Assembly: GCF_016428975.1 (NCBI RefSeq)
Contig: NZ_JAELTT010000009.1
Location: 1-64,000, forward strand
DNA: 64,000 bases
Reading direction: 5' to 3'
Source of the DNA: Dyella sp. ASV21
GTDB lineage: Bacteria > Pseudomonadota > Gammaproteobacteria > Xanthomonadales > Rhodanobacteraceae
The notes under the pieces were generated by a model, which saw only the letters and a list, made by a program, of their open reading frames with translations, was not told the DNA's origin and did no database searches. How positions within the stretch are numbered: position 1 is the stretch's first letter; each line of letters begins with the position of its first letter. Below are positions 17,344-25,657 of the stretch, one piece after another. A program made the position numbers and the translations under genes.

Positions 17344-17412
17344 GGTGTCCTGTGATCAGCATCCGCGCCGGTTCAGCGCACTGCTTTCAAGGTGGGGTGT
17401 GGTGACCGCGAT

Positions 17413-18009
17413 TCAATCCAGCAGGCGGGCGCGGTGTCGCCCGCGACTGATATCGGTGACGCGCGCCTGCGCCTCCGTGACGCGGGTGGTGGGGAGCTCG
17501 ATCTCCAGCATGACGCCATCGGCGCCGAACTCCTCCCGCACGCACTCCGCGTCCAGCTCGCGCAGACGCGCCTTGAGCAAGGCCAGCTCGGCGAAGTCGA
17601 TATGCAGCGCCAGGCGAGCCATGGGCACGATGGGCAGGCGTTCGGCGCGACGCAGGCATTCGGCGGCGGTGCCGCCGTAGGCGCGAACCAGGCCGCCCGC
17701 CCCCAGTTTGATGCCGCCGTACCAGCGCGTGACTACCACCACCGCGCGATCGATGCCTTGCCCCTCGATGGCCTGCAGAATGGGGCGCCCTGCCGTACCG
17801 CCGGGTTCGCCATCATCGTTGAAGCGGTAGTCCTGTCCGATACGGTAAGCCCAGCAGTTGTGCGTGGCGGCAAGGTCGCTTACCTGGCGCACAAAGGCCA
17901 GGGCTTGCTCGGGCGTCTGCACCGGGGCGGCCTGGGCGAGAAAGCGACTCTTTTTGATGTCCTCGCCGTGCTGGCAAGCCGTGGCGAGGGAGTACAGCGT
18001 GTCACTCAT
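17413..18009 (-). CDS. YigZ/IMPACT family protein
   Basis: A 198-residue UPF0029 protein with an N-terminal IMPACT domain (KKSRFLAQAAPV, HNCWAYRIG, DDGEPGGTAGRPIL, VVVVTRWYGGIKLGAGGLVRAY) and a C-terminal EF-G-like ferredoxin-fold domain. Family members are linked to translation-stress signalling in eukaryotes; the bacterial role is unknown. The ATG overlaps the stop of the upstream anti-sigma-like gene by eight bases (ATGAGTGA), indicating translational coupling. A longer in-frame extension would run inside that gene and is not used. Confidence 0.92.
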   Translation of the reverse strand: MSDTLYSLATACQHGEDIKKSRFLAQAAPVQTPEQALAFVRQVSDLAATHNCWAYRIGQDYRFNDDGEPGGTAGRPILQAIEGQGIDRAVVVVTRWYGGIKLGAGGLVRAYGGTAAECLRRAERLPIVPMARLALHIDFAELALLKARLRELDAECVREEFGADGVMLEIELPTTRVTEAQARVTDISRGRHRARLLD

Positions 18010-18850
18010 GATCGGGTACTTGGGCGCGCAGGTCGTCCGGAATGGCGATGTCGGGATGGGCCTGGCGAAAATCAGCCAACCGATGCAGGCCTTCGTCCCG
18101 CCGCTGCTGCGCGAATAGCTGGCGAATCTTCTCCAGCTCCTGCGCTGGCGGGTCGGCCGGATTGAACGCGACGGGGTCGTTGACGGGTGGCGCGGCCCGC
18201 GCAAAGGCCATCGGCGCGGGTGCGCTCATGGCTTTCATCGCGGGGCTGGGGGCCGGTGGCGCGGCCGGCGCCGGCGCACTCATCGATACCGGCGCCGATG
18301 CTTCGTTGGAAACGGCAACGGCGGGTGCGGGGGCGGGTGGTGCGGGGGGCGGCGTCACGCGCATGGGCGCCTCGCGAACCTCGCTTGGGCGCGTGGCGAC
18401 CTTGGCGCTGCGCACGGCTTGATGGGCCGAGGGTTGGCTGTGTGGCGCCCCGGCCGCAGCAGGCGTAGCGGATGTGATCGTTGGGGCGGCCCGCGTTTCG
18501 GCTGGCACGGCCGATGCCTCGGCGGCTGCAGGCGGTGCGGCGGTCGTCGGCGCGGCAGGGGCGTGTACGGTCACGGCGCTCGGCGTGGGCAGGGTCGGTA
18601 CGGCGGACGGTTGTTGATAGAGGCGCCAGCCCAGTCCCGCGGCAACCACCAGCATGGCCGCGCTGGCCACGCTCACCGGCCAGCGTGGTATCCGGCGACG
18701 CGCGGGCGGGCGTACGGCTGCGGCGGCCAGGCGACGCACGGCCTGGTCCAGCGCAGGCGGCGGCTCCTTGCGCGGCAGGCTGGCGTAGAGCGCTTTCAGC
18801 GCGTCTTCGCCGGGTAGCGATTCGTCGTCGCGGGGATCGTGCGTGTTCAT
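18002..18850 (-). CDS. Putative anti-sigma factor, Ala/Pro-rich membrane protein
   Basis: A 282-residue single-pass protein encoded directly after an ECF sigma gene. Residues 1-57 are cytoplasmic (DALKALYASLPRKEPPPALD and a basic stretch RRRIPRWP), residues about 60-82 form a membrane helix (VSVASAAMLVVAAGLGWRLY), and about 85-230 are a low-complexity Ala/Pro/Ser linker that would span the periplasm. A short C-terminal part (ELEKIRQLFAQQRRDEGLHRLADFRQAHPDI) looks globular. No zinc-binding anti-sigma motif is present. The role as anti-sigma factor is inferred from gene order and topology. It overlaps the sigma gene by four bases. Confidence 0.75.
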   Translation of the reverse strand: MNTHDPRDDESLPGEDALKALYASLPRKEPPPALDQAVRRLAAAAVRPPARRRIPRWPVSVASAAMLVVAAGLGWRLYQQPSAVPTLPTPSAVTVHAPAAPTTAAPPAAAEASAVPAETRAAPTITSATPAAAGAPHSQPSAHQAVRSAKVATRPSEVREAPMRVTPPPAPPAPAPAVAVSNEASAPVSMSAPAPAAPPAPSPAMKAMSAPAPMAFARAAPPVNDPVAFNPADPPAQELEKIRQLFAQQRRDEGLHRLADFRQAHPDIAIPDDLRAQVPDHE

Positions 18851-19401
18851 TCGGCCAACTGTTCGCGCAATCGGTTCATGGCATAGCGCAGGCGCGACTT
18901 GGCGGTTTCGCGCCCCACGCCGGTAACTTGGGCAATCTCCTCCACGCTGAGGTCGTTTTCCAGTCGCAACAACACGGCGGTTCGTTGTTCCTCGGGCAGG
19001 CTTTCGATGGCGAGCTGCAATCGGCGGCGGCGTTCGAAGTCGGAGAGCACGCGCTCGGGTTGTTCGTGTTCGGGTGAGGGTAGCTGCTCAAGCCACTGCG
19101 TGGCGTCTTCGGTATGGCTCGTGGGGCGGTTGCGCCGATAGCTGTCGATGAGCAGGTTATGTGCGATCTGCAGCAGCCATGTACTGAAGCGGGCTTGCGG
19201 GGTATAGCGGGCGCGTGCCGCCACCACACGGCTCCAGGTTTCCTGGAACAGTTCCTCGGCCACGCGAGGGTCGCGTGCGCTGCGCAGCAGGAAGCGATAC
19301 AGCGTGCCACGATGGCGCGCATATAAGGTATCGAACGCGGCCAGCTCGCCTTTGGCATAGGCAAGCATCAGGGTTGTGTCGTCGTCCACCGGGGTATCCA
19401 T
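18847..19401 (-). CDS. ECF-type RNA polymerase sigma factor
   Basis: A 184-residue sigma-70 family protein with region 2 (ARHRGTLYRFLLRSARD, ELFQETWSRVV, FSTWLLQIAHNLLIDSYRR) and region 4 (LPEEQRTAVLLRLENDLSVEEIAQ, ETAKSRLRYAMNRLRE). Regions 1 and 3 are absent, so it is an extracytoplasmic-function factor. The ATG at 19401 gives MDTPVDDDTTLMLAY, a typical N-terminus; a longer in-frame version is unlikely. Its stop overlaps the next gene's start (ATGA), the usual sigma/anti-sigma arrangement. The signal and target promoters are unknown. Confidence 0.93.
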   Translation of the reverse strand: MDTPVDDDTTLMLAYAKGELAAFDTLYARHRGTLYRFLLRSARDPRVAEELFQETWSRVVAARARYTPQARFSTWLLQIAHNLLIDSYRRNRPTSHTEDATQWLEQLPSPEHEQPERVLSDFERRRRLQLAIESLPEEQRTAVLLRLENDLSVEEIAQVTGVGRETAKSRLRYAMNRLREQLAE

Positions 19402-19563
19402 CGCGAGCGAGGTTAAGCTAAACGACGGTCGACGATAAACAGCGGTGTGTCCACGGGCTGATGGGGTGCTGGGCGACTTCGGGGCGACGGTGGCATGGAT
19501 GCCTTCATAGGGGACCATATCCGTGAAACGCCGCGCACGGCAAAACGGGGTTGACGTGGGCCG

Positions 19564-20064
19564 CTATTGAGGCGCGTAGGCCCAGGCCTTGGAGTCGCTG
19601 CCGATGACGAGGACGCGCCCGTTGCGGCGGATCCATTGATCGGTGGCGCGGTCGCGCGAGAGTGTCATGTCGCCCAGCCGTACCGTGGACACGGTCTGCA
19701 CGGTGGCCTGCTTGCGGTTGGTAGTGAGTTCGATGCTCTTGATCTCGATGTCCACCTTCAGTTCCAGCATGCCACCGGTGGCTGCGCTCATGCGTTGCGC
19801 CATTTCGGTGGCATGGGTGATGAGGGTGCACAAGCCCTTTTTGTCGTAGTGCTTTTCGATCGACTGGCTGCCTTGCCGGACGACCTGGTTGCCCTGGAAG
19901 TCGTCGGCAATCTGCGCGCACTGACGCTGCGCATCGAATTGCTGGATCGCGTCGATCTGGAGGGTGTAGGCCTCGCGCACCTGGGCTTCGGTCATGCGTC
20001 GGCTGTAGTCGAAGTACCACCACGACAGTCCGGCGAGTATCAGCAGCAAGATCAGCTTTCGCAC
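19564..20064 (-). CDS. Membrane-anchored hypothetical protein
   Basis: A 166-residue protein with one N-terminal membrane helix (LILLLILAGLSWWYFDYS) and a soluble part of about 140 residues rich in beta strands (MLELKVDIEIKSIEL, QATVQTVSTVRLGDMTL, GRVLVIGSDSKAW). The alternating helix-then-strand pattern recalls NTF2/SnoaL-like domains, but I cannot assign a family. Two cysteines lie in the soluble part. The start is GTG with a good AGGGAGGAAACAC ribosome site. It is upstream of the sigma gene by 162 bases in the same direction and may or may not belong to that unit. Confidence 0.7.
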   Translation of the reverse strand: MRKLILLLILAGLSWWYFDYSRRMTEAQVREAYTLQIDAIQQFDAQRQCAQIADDFQGNQVVRQGSQSIEKHYDKKGLCTLITHATEMAQRMSAATGGMLELKVDIEIKSIELTTNRKQATVQTVSTVRLGDMTLSRDRATDQWIRRNGRVLVIGSDSKAWAYAPQ

Positions 20065-20189
20065 GTGTTTCCTCCCTGAATTAAGGCCTTGGCTGGCCCG
20101 TTGCGACGGCTATCCCTTCCGTGCCGCAATTTCTTTCGACTATGGCACGATAGGCAATCGCTGTCATCGTCTACCGCCGATGGGCGTGG

Positions 20190-21623
20190 TCAGGGCAGGA
20201 TGCCGCCCGGGTTGGGATGGCTGAAATCCACCGGCTCACGCCGTTGAGTAAGCCGGAAAACGGCCTCGTGCACGTTTCTGGGCAGCACCACGTCGAGCAC
20301 GGTGGTTTGGTGTGGGCCTAGCGCATCGAAAAGGTCGGCCTCCACGGTAGTGCTGGCGATGGCGTGGTGTATGAGCCCGGACAAATCGGCCGGCTGCACG
20401 GTGGCGCCGTAGGGTCGGTGGGAGGCGACGGCAGCGCGCAGCGTTTTACGGCGGTTGACCGGGTCGCCCACGCGCGATGTACCCGCGAGTAGCGCGTGGT
20501 TGAGAAAGAACGACACCACATTGGCCTGGCGGCTGTTGCCTTGGCGGTCCAGCATGAAGCCTTGCGGCATCCAATCGGGATTGGGCGGAGTGCCGGCATT
20601 AAGCAGCAGGCGAGCGCCCACGAGTGGTTCGCCGCCATCGTCGGTGATTCGCACGATCAGCATGCTGCGCGGGTCGTGAATATGGGTGCGCAAGGGAAAC
20701 GGCCCTGCCGATTCGAACTCCACTTTTTCGCTATCGCGCTGCGCGTTCTCCGCATCGAAGCGATCGCACAGCAGGGCATAAGCTGCCGCATCGTTCACGC
20801 GCAGGCAGTGCAGCAGCGCTTCTACCGTGGCGTCGGGCGCGGCCGCCATGATGCCCTTGGCGTCGCCGGAGTGAGCCGCGCCAGGGATCAGTTTGAACGC
20901 GGTGCGCGGCGCACGGGTCACATGCAGGCTCAGCGTGTTGGCGGCATCGCCATCGTTGTGCGCAAGCACGGCATGGCGAGCATTGAGGTTGGCGGCGGCG
21001 ATGCGTACCACGCCATCGGAGCCGTCTTCCCCGGTATAGCTATTGATATGGTCGTAAAGCGAGCGATCGGGTCGATCGCCGGTCAGCACGAAAAGGTATT
21101 GTTCGCGTTCGGCGAGGTCGTCGCCGTGGATGTGGTCCAGATTGAGTGACAGGGATGGGGCACTACCCAATTCCAGCCAGTCCAGGATGCGTTGGCCTGG
21201 CTCCACGCCATCGGTCCAGGCCCGCAGGCGGCCGAGCACGCCCTTGCCCAGTTGTGCCAGGGCCGAGCCGAAATTGGCCGGGGCCAGCATCATCAGGTGG
21301 GTAAGGCGGATGGTGCTGAAGGCGCCGGGTCGCTCGCGTTGAGCGCGTAGCCATTCCCGCACTACCGGGCCGCCGGTGGAGTGAGTGATGCAGGCAAAGC
21401 GGCTGTCGCGCAGAGGAAGGTCGCGCAATGCGCGATCGAAGGCTCGCACGATATCGGCCATGGTGACCGCGTCGTCGAAGCTCACGTATTCGGACAGCCA
21501 GATATCGGCGACGTCGAGCGTCATGCCCGCCGCGCGCGCCTGTTGCTGCAGTCGTTGGGGCAGGGCGCCGTAGGTACGGGTGTTGGTGACACTCCAGCCG
21601 TGCACAAAAACGAGCGTCGTCAT
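20190..21623 (-). CDS. Alpha/beta-hydrolase, lipase-like
   Basis: A 477-residue cytosolic-looking hydrolase with no signal peptide. It opens TLVFVHGWSVT (oxyanion strand and HG motif), and has the nucleophile elbow T-H-S-T-G-G with Ser82, where the first Gly of G-x-S-x-G is Thr, as in Candida antarctica lipase B. A later AHSGDAKGIM may carry the catalytic His. Residues about 310-477 form a separate beta-rich domain containing LIVRITDDGGEPLVGARLLLNAG, which looks Ig/carboxypeptidase-regulatory-like. No T6SS genes are nearby. Esterase, lipase or phospholipase is possible; the substrate is unknown. Confidence 0.75.
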   Translation of the reverse strand: MTTLVFVHGWSVTNTRTYGALPQRLQQQARAAGMTLDVADIWLSEYVSFDDAVTMADIVRAFDRALRDLPLRDSRFACITHSTGGPVVREWLRAQRERPGAFSTIRLTHLMMLAPANFGSALAQLGKGVLGRLRAWTDGVEPGQRILDWLELGSAPSLSLNLDHIHGDDLAEREQYLFVLTGDRPDRSLYDHINSYTGEDGSDGVVRIAAANLNARHAVLAHNDGDAANTLSLHVTRAPRTAFKLIPGAAHSGDAKGIMAAAPDATVEALLHCLRVNDAAAYALLCDRFDAENAQRDSEKVEFESAGPFPLRTHIHDPRSMLIVRITDDGGEPLVGARLLLNAGTPPNPDWMPQGFMLDRQGNSRQANVVSFFLNHALLAGTSRVGDPVNRRKTLRAAVASHRPYGATVQPADLSGLIHHAIASTTVEADLFDALGPHQTTVLDVVLPRNVHEAVFRLTQRREPVDFSHPNPGGILP

Positions 21624-21739
21624 GAGCGGATTCCCTGCGTTCCCCTGGCTGCTGCTTCCTTACGGATACTTTGTCCGTCGGCCGATTGCGCCCTGCGCGT
21701 GCGCTATCGCCTCGGCTTGCAGTAAGGCCCTAAGATGCC

Positions 21740-22522
21740 ATGACTTTCCGCGAAGTGGGGAACCCCATGCTGGGCATTCTGTTTCTCTTGCTGCTGGCGG
21801 CGGCGCTGCTCTATCGCCTGCGCTGGCGGCGATGCGGCCATGCGATGGTGGCGCTGGCCGTGGTGCTGTTCTTTGCGGTGGGTTGCGGGGCACTGCCGCG
21901 CTGGCTGATACGCAGCCTGCAAAGCCCCTACGACGTGGAGCCGCGCATCGCCTGGGCGCCGCGCAATGTCATCGTGCTGCTGGGAGGCGGAACGGTGGTG
22001 GCGGGGGACGAGCCCTTGCAGCCGTCTTATTTTGCCGATGGCCGCGTGCTGCGCGCCGCGCAGCTATACAACGATTGCAAGGCGACGGGCCAGGAATGCC
22101 GTGTCCTGATCAGTGGCGGTGACTCGCAGGATCACGGCGAGGCGGAGTCCGTGGTGTATGGGCGCGCCTTGCGCAAGCTGGGTATCGCCCAGGCCGATCT
22201 GCTGTTGGAAACACGCAGCCTCACTACGTGGCAGAACGCGCAGTTCAGTCGGCCGATGCTGGCGGCCTACGCGCCGCAGCATACGGTGCTGGTCACCTCG
22301 GGCATTCATTTGCAACGCGCGCTGTTGTACTTCAGTCATTTCGGCATTGCCCCGCAGCCGGTGGCCGGCGACTGGGTCAATGCGCGTCGAGAGCTGGTGC
22401 CCGATTCCTGGAACTACCTGCTTGCCGATGCGGCGCTGCACGAGTACCTGGGCATTTGGCGCTATCGCGTCTACAACATGATGGGCTGGAACGCGCCGAA
22501 GGCACCGCCGCTGGGTGCATAA
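21740..22522 (+). CDS. YdcF/ElyC family DUF218 protein
   Basis: A 260-residue protein with two N-terminal membrane segments (about 9-25 and 33-50) and a periplasmic DUF218 domain beginning RNVIVLLGGGTVV and containing LISGGDSQDHGEAES, LLLETRSLTTWQNAQFS and VLVTSGIHLQRALLYF. Relatives ElyC, SanA and YdcF affect envelope integrity or lipid carrier recycling; the exact role here is open. The first ATG is used; a second at 21767 removes nine residues and leaves the membrane helix intact. It is divergent from the lipase-like gene. Confidence 0.88.
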   Translation: MTFREVGNPMLGILFLLLLAAALLYRLRWRRCGHAMVALAVVLFFAVGCGALPRWLIRSLQSPYDVEPRIAWAPRNVIVLLGGGTVVAGDEPLQPSYFADGRVLRAAQLYNDCKATGQECRVLISGGDSQDHGEAESVVYGRALRKLGIAQADLLLETRSLTTWQNAQFSRPMLAAYAPQHTVLVTSGIHLQRALLYFSHFGIAPQPVAGDWVNARRELVPDSWNYLLADAALHEYLGIWRYRVYNMMGWNAPKAPPLGA

Positions 22523-22576
22523 AAGGGTTTGTTCGGACGTCCCTTTTCCAGGCAGCTGCGCGGTCGGTGGCGTCTT

Positions 22577-22614
22577 AAAAAAACGGCGTCGCTGACTGCA
22601 TGCCAGCGACGCCG
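22577..22614 (-). terminator. Rho-independent terminator of the alcohol dehydrogenase
   Basis: On the minus strand, an 11-bp perfect stem (22604-22614 with 22584-22594), nine-base loop, then seven T residues (22577-22583 as A on the plus strand). It begins 38 bases beyond the dehydrogenase stop codon. Confidence 0.88.
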
Positions 22615-22651
22615 GTTCCCTGCTCCGTCGGGGTGATTGACGGAGCCTGGA

Positions 22652-23713
22652 TCAGCCAGCCTTCTTCAGTGAAGCGTTGTCGATCACGAAGCGGTAGCGC
22701 ACGTCGCTCTTGAGCATGCGCTCATAGGCGTGATTGATATCCTGGATATCGATCATCTCGACATCGCTGACAATGCCGTGCTCGGCGCAGAAATCGAGCA
22801 TTTCCTGCGTTTCGGCGATACCGCCAATGGCCGAGCCGGCGATCGAGCGACGACCCAGTACCACCATGGCCGCCTGCACGGCGGGTTCAATCGGTTCGAG
22901 CAGGCCAACCAGGCACAGCACGCCGTTGAGGGCGAGCGTGTTGAGGTACGGGTTGAGGTCGTGCGGCGAGGGCACGGTATCCAGGATGAAGTCGAACTGG
23001 CGCGTCACGGCCGCCATCTGCGCCTCATCGGTGGACAGCACCACGTGGTCGGCGCCCAGGCGACGTGCTTCGGCTTCCTTGTCCGCCGTACGGGTGAACA
23101 GCGTAACGTCCGCGCCCATCGCCTTGGCAAACTTCAGGCCCATGTGGCCCAGGCCACCCAGGCCGATCACGGCGACCTTGCTGCCCTTGCCGATCTTCCA
23201 GTGGCGCAGCGGCGACCAGGTGGTGATGCCGGCGCACAGCAGCGGTGCGGCAGCCTTCAGGTCCAGCTTGTCGGAAATGGACACCACGAACTTGTCGGAC
23301 ACCACGATGCGCTCGGAGTAACCGCCGAAGGTCGGCAGGCTGTCGCGGCGGTCGATACCGTTGTAGGTCCAGGTGGCGCCTTCTTCGCAGTACTGCTCGA
23401 GGCCGGCGTTGCAGGAGGCGCAATGCTGGCAGGAGTCGACCATGCAGCCCACGCCCACCGCATCGCCCACTTTGAAGCGCGTCACCTGGTTACCCACGGC
23501 ACTCACGCGGCCCACGATCTCGTGACCGGGCACCATCGGGTAGATGCTGTTGTGCCATTCGTTGCGGGCCTGGTGGATATCCGAATGGCAGACGCCGCAG
23601 TAGAGGATGTCGATCACCACGTCGTCCGGGCGCGGCTCGCGACGCTCGAAGGTGTGGGCCGCCAGCGGGGCGGTGGCGGACTGGGCGGCAAAGCCGCGAA
23701 TGCTGAGTGCCAT
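22652..23713 (-). CDS. Zinc NADP-dependent alcohol dehydrogenase (YahK-like)
   Basis: A 353-residue medium-chain dehydrogenase/reductase that would interconvert aldehydes and alcohols in the cytoplasm. The catalytic zinc ligands include Cys39 (YCGVCHSD) and His64 (GHEIVG), and the structural zinc site is Cys95, Cys98, Cys101 and Cys109. The nucleotide-binding loop is GLGGLGHMG. Sequence style fits the YahK/cinnamyl-alcohol-dehydrogenase group that prefers NADPH. The ATG at 23713 has a strong AGGAG site. It is divergently transcribed from an AraC regulator, which probably controls it, and ends in a clear terminator. Confidence 0.95.
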   Translation of the reverse strand: MALSIRGFAAQSATAPLAAHTFERREPRPDDVVIDILYCGVCHSDIHQARNEWHNSIYPMVPGHEIVGRVSAVGNQVTRFKVGDAVGVGCMVDSCQHCASCNAGLEQYCEEGATWTYNGIDRRDSLPTFGGYSERIVVSDKFVVSISDKLDLKAAAPLLCAGITTWSPLRHWKIGKGSKVAVIGLGGLGHMGLKFAKAMGADVTLFTRTADKEAEARRLGADHVVLSTDEAQMAAVTRQFDFILDTVPSPHDLNPYLNTLALNGVLCLVGLLEPIEPAVQAAMVVLGRRSIAGSAIGGIAETQEMLDFCAEHGIVSDVEMIDIQDINHAYERMLKSDVRYRFVIDNASLKKAG

Positions 23714-23780
23714 GCATAACTCCTGGAGGACGGGCGAGCGAGGGGCGCAGTATGGGCGGGCGGGTCCCGCCGGGGGTAGC

Positions 23781-23814
23781 CGATTCCTGCGAAATACTTG
23801 CCCGATCCTGCAAA
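23781..23814. promoter_or_regulatory. Direct repeat, candidate AraC-regulator operator
   Basis: Two near-identical elements, CGATTCCTGCGAAA (23781-23794) and CGATCCTGCAAA (23803-23814), lie in the dehydrogenase/AraC intergenic region. Their CCTGC cores are exactly 21 bases apart, two helical turns, the spacing typical of sites bound by two HTHs of an AraC dimer on one face of the DNA. Function is inferred. Confidence 0.5.
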
Positions 23815-23884
23815 GCCCTGTTCTTCTACTCGCCTTGGTGTGGAGAAACAGGCAATCTTGCGTCGTCCTAGATATGACAAGTCC

Positions 23885-24823
23885 ATGAATAACAAGACTT
23901 CCGGGAGTGCGCCGTCGATGCGCGTAGAGCAGGGGCGCCAGGAATTGACAGCCTTGATTGAACGATTGACGCCCAGCGAAGGTGTCCAGTCCACCGCCTG
24001 GCCGGCCCTGAATTTCTTCCGTGCCGACTCCACGGGCGCGCCCACCTGCGCGCTTTACGAGCCTGGATTGGGGCTGGCCTTGCAGGGGGCCAAGGAGATC
24101 CTGCTCGGGCAGCAGACCTTCGTGCACGAGCCCGCCTCGTACCTGGTCACCTCGGTGGATGTGCCGGTGTCCTCGCAGGTCAAGCATGCGTCGCCGGAAG
24201 AGCCCTGCCTGTGCCTCAACTATCGGCTCGACGTGCAACGCATTCGCGAGTTGCTGCCGGAGGTGTCGTCCATGCGGCCGATGCCCGCATCCTCGCCGGG
24301 CCTTTCGCTCAGTCCGCTCGACGGTGGCTTGCTCGATCCGCTATTGCGCCTGGTACGCCTGCTGGACACCCCAGATGATCTGGCGGTGCTGGGCCCATTG
24401 ATCGAGCGCGAGTTGCTGTATCGCCTGCTCACGGGCGAGCAGGGTGGTCGACTGGCGCAGATCGCCACCTCGGGAAGTCAGAGTCATCAGGTGTCGCGCG
24501 CCATTGAGTGGCTGCGCCGTCATTACCAGGAGCCCCTGCGTATCGATGAGCTGGCAGGGCGCGTGAACATGAGCAGCTCTTCGCTGCATCACCATTTTCG
24601 CGCGATCACGGCGATGAGCCCGTTGCAGTACCAAAAGCAGCTGCGTCTGCACGAAGCGCGACGACTGCTGGTGGCGGGGCAGTGCGATGTCGCCACGGCG
24701 GCGCATCGCGTGGGCTATGAAAGTCCTTCGCAGTTCAGTCGCGAATACAGTCGGCATTTTGGCGCACCGCCGTTGCGCGACGTTACTCGTCTGCGCCAGG
24801 CCGATACGGAAAGCGCCGCCTAG
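23885..24823 (+). CDS. AraC family transcriptional regulator
   Basis: A 312-residue regulator with an N-terminal AraC_N effector domain (about 20-185, including YEPGLGLALQGAKEILLG) and a C-terminal double HTH (about 210-300) with RIDELAGRVNMSSSSLHHHFRAIT and VATAAHRVGYESPSQFSREYSR. This architecture matches YqhC-type activators of aldehyde-reducing enzymes in E. coli. The gene is divergent from the alcohol dehydrogenase, across 171 bases that hold a 21-bp-spaced direct repeat. The ATG at 23885 is used; an ATG eleven codons on is also possible. Confidence 0.92.
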   Translation: MNNKTSGSAPSMRVEQGRQELTALIERLTPSEGVQSTAWPALNFFRADSTGAPTCALYEPGLGLALQGAKEILLGQQTFVHEPASYLVTSVDVPVSSQVKHASPEEPCLCLNYRLDVQRIRELLPEVSSMRPMPASSPGLSLSPLDGGLLDPLLRLVRLLDTPDDLAVLGPLIERELLYRLLTGEQGGRLAQIATSGSQSHQVSRAIEWLRRHYQEPLRIDELAGRVNMSSSSLHHHFRAITAMSPLQYQKQLRLHEARRLLVAGQCDVATAAHRVGYESPSQFSREYSRHFGAPPLRDVTRLRQADTESAA

Positions 24824-24929
24824 GCCGACTTGACGCTGATGGGGCCGCGCGTTGAGGATGCGCACCGCGCCCGCCCATGCTCTGTGGCTGCGGTGGGCGA
24901 TTTTGGGAGCTGCTGCCAGGGAGTGCGCC

Positions 24930-25523
24930 TTGAATCTCGCTTTGTTCGATTTCGATGGAACCATTACTCACACGGAGATGTTCCGCCCGTTTATCGAGTT
25001 TGCCGTGCCCAGGCGCCGACGCCTTGTGAGTACCGCCGTGCTGGGACCTATGGTGCTTGGTTACAAGTTTGGGTTGGTCTCCTCCAACCTCATGCGTTAC
25101 TGCGCCGTGCGGGCGGGTTTCACGGGCGTTCCGGCTGCGCAAGCCGACGAGTTGGGGCGTCGATTCGCCCACGAAGTGCTGCCGGGCGTCCTGCGCGAAA
25201 ACGCGCTGGAGCGCATTCGCTGGCATAAGGCCCAGGGTGATCGCGTGGTGGTGGTATCGGGTGGCCTGGATATCTATCTGCGCCATTGGTGTCGCCAGCA
25301 TGGCCTGGAGCTCATCTGCTCGGAGCTGGAAATTCGCGATGGACGATTGACGGGTGGCTATCGGGGCGATCAATGCGTCAGTGCCGAGAAGCCCCGGCGG
25401 GTGAAGGCGACGTTGGATGTAGCCGCCTATCCGGTGGTTTACGCCTACGGCGACACCAAAGAAGACCTCGATCTGTTGCAGCTGGCTCATCATCGCTACT
25501 ACCAGTGGCAGGAGCTGGCCTGA
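24930..25523 (+). CDS. HAD-IB family phosphatase
   Basis: A 197-residue haloacid-dehalogenase hydrolase with motif I FDFDGTIT (nucleophile Asp7, acid/base Asp9), motif II VVSGGLD, motif III Lys in AEKPRR and motif IV YGDTKEDLDLL. The helical cap includes PFIEFAVPRRRRL. The group contains SerB-like and lysophosphatidate/phosphoglycerol phosphatases; the substrate is not readable. I take the TTG at 24930 as start because an AGGGAG site precedes it by six bases and the conserved FDFDGT follows at once; an ATG 78 bases upstream would add an unconserved tail. Confidence 0.9.
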   Translation: MNLALFDFDGTITHTEMFRPFIEFAVPRRRRLVSTAVLGPMVLGYKFGLVSSNLMRYCAVRAGFTGVPAAQADELGRRFAHEVLPGVLRENALERIRWHKAQGDRVVVVSGGLDIYLRHWCRQHGLELICSELEIRDGRLTGGYRGDQCVSAEKPRRVKATLDVAAYPVVYAYGDTKEDLDLLQLAHHRYYQWQELA

Positions 25524-25657
25524 CATTCCGTGGGCGCACGGCGGGCGCCACTGCCGATGCATCGACCGTGATGGTTCTGGCGAGGCGCGCGACATGCCGC
25601 GCCGTTGTACGCTGAAGGGCATGGCATGGGGCCGTGACCACGGCCGAGGGGCGATCG

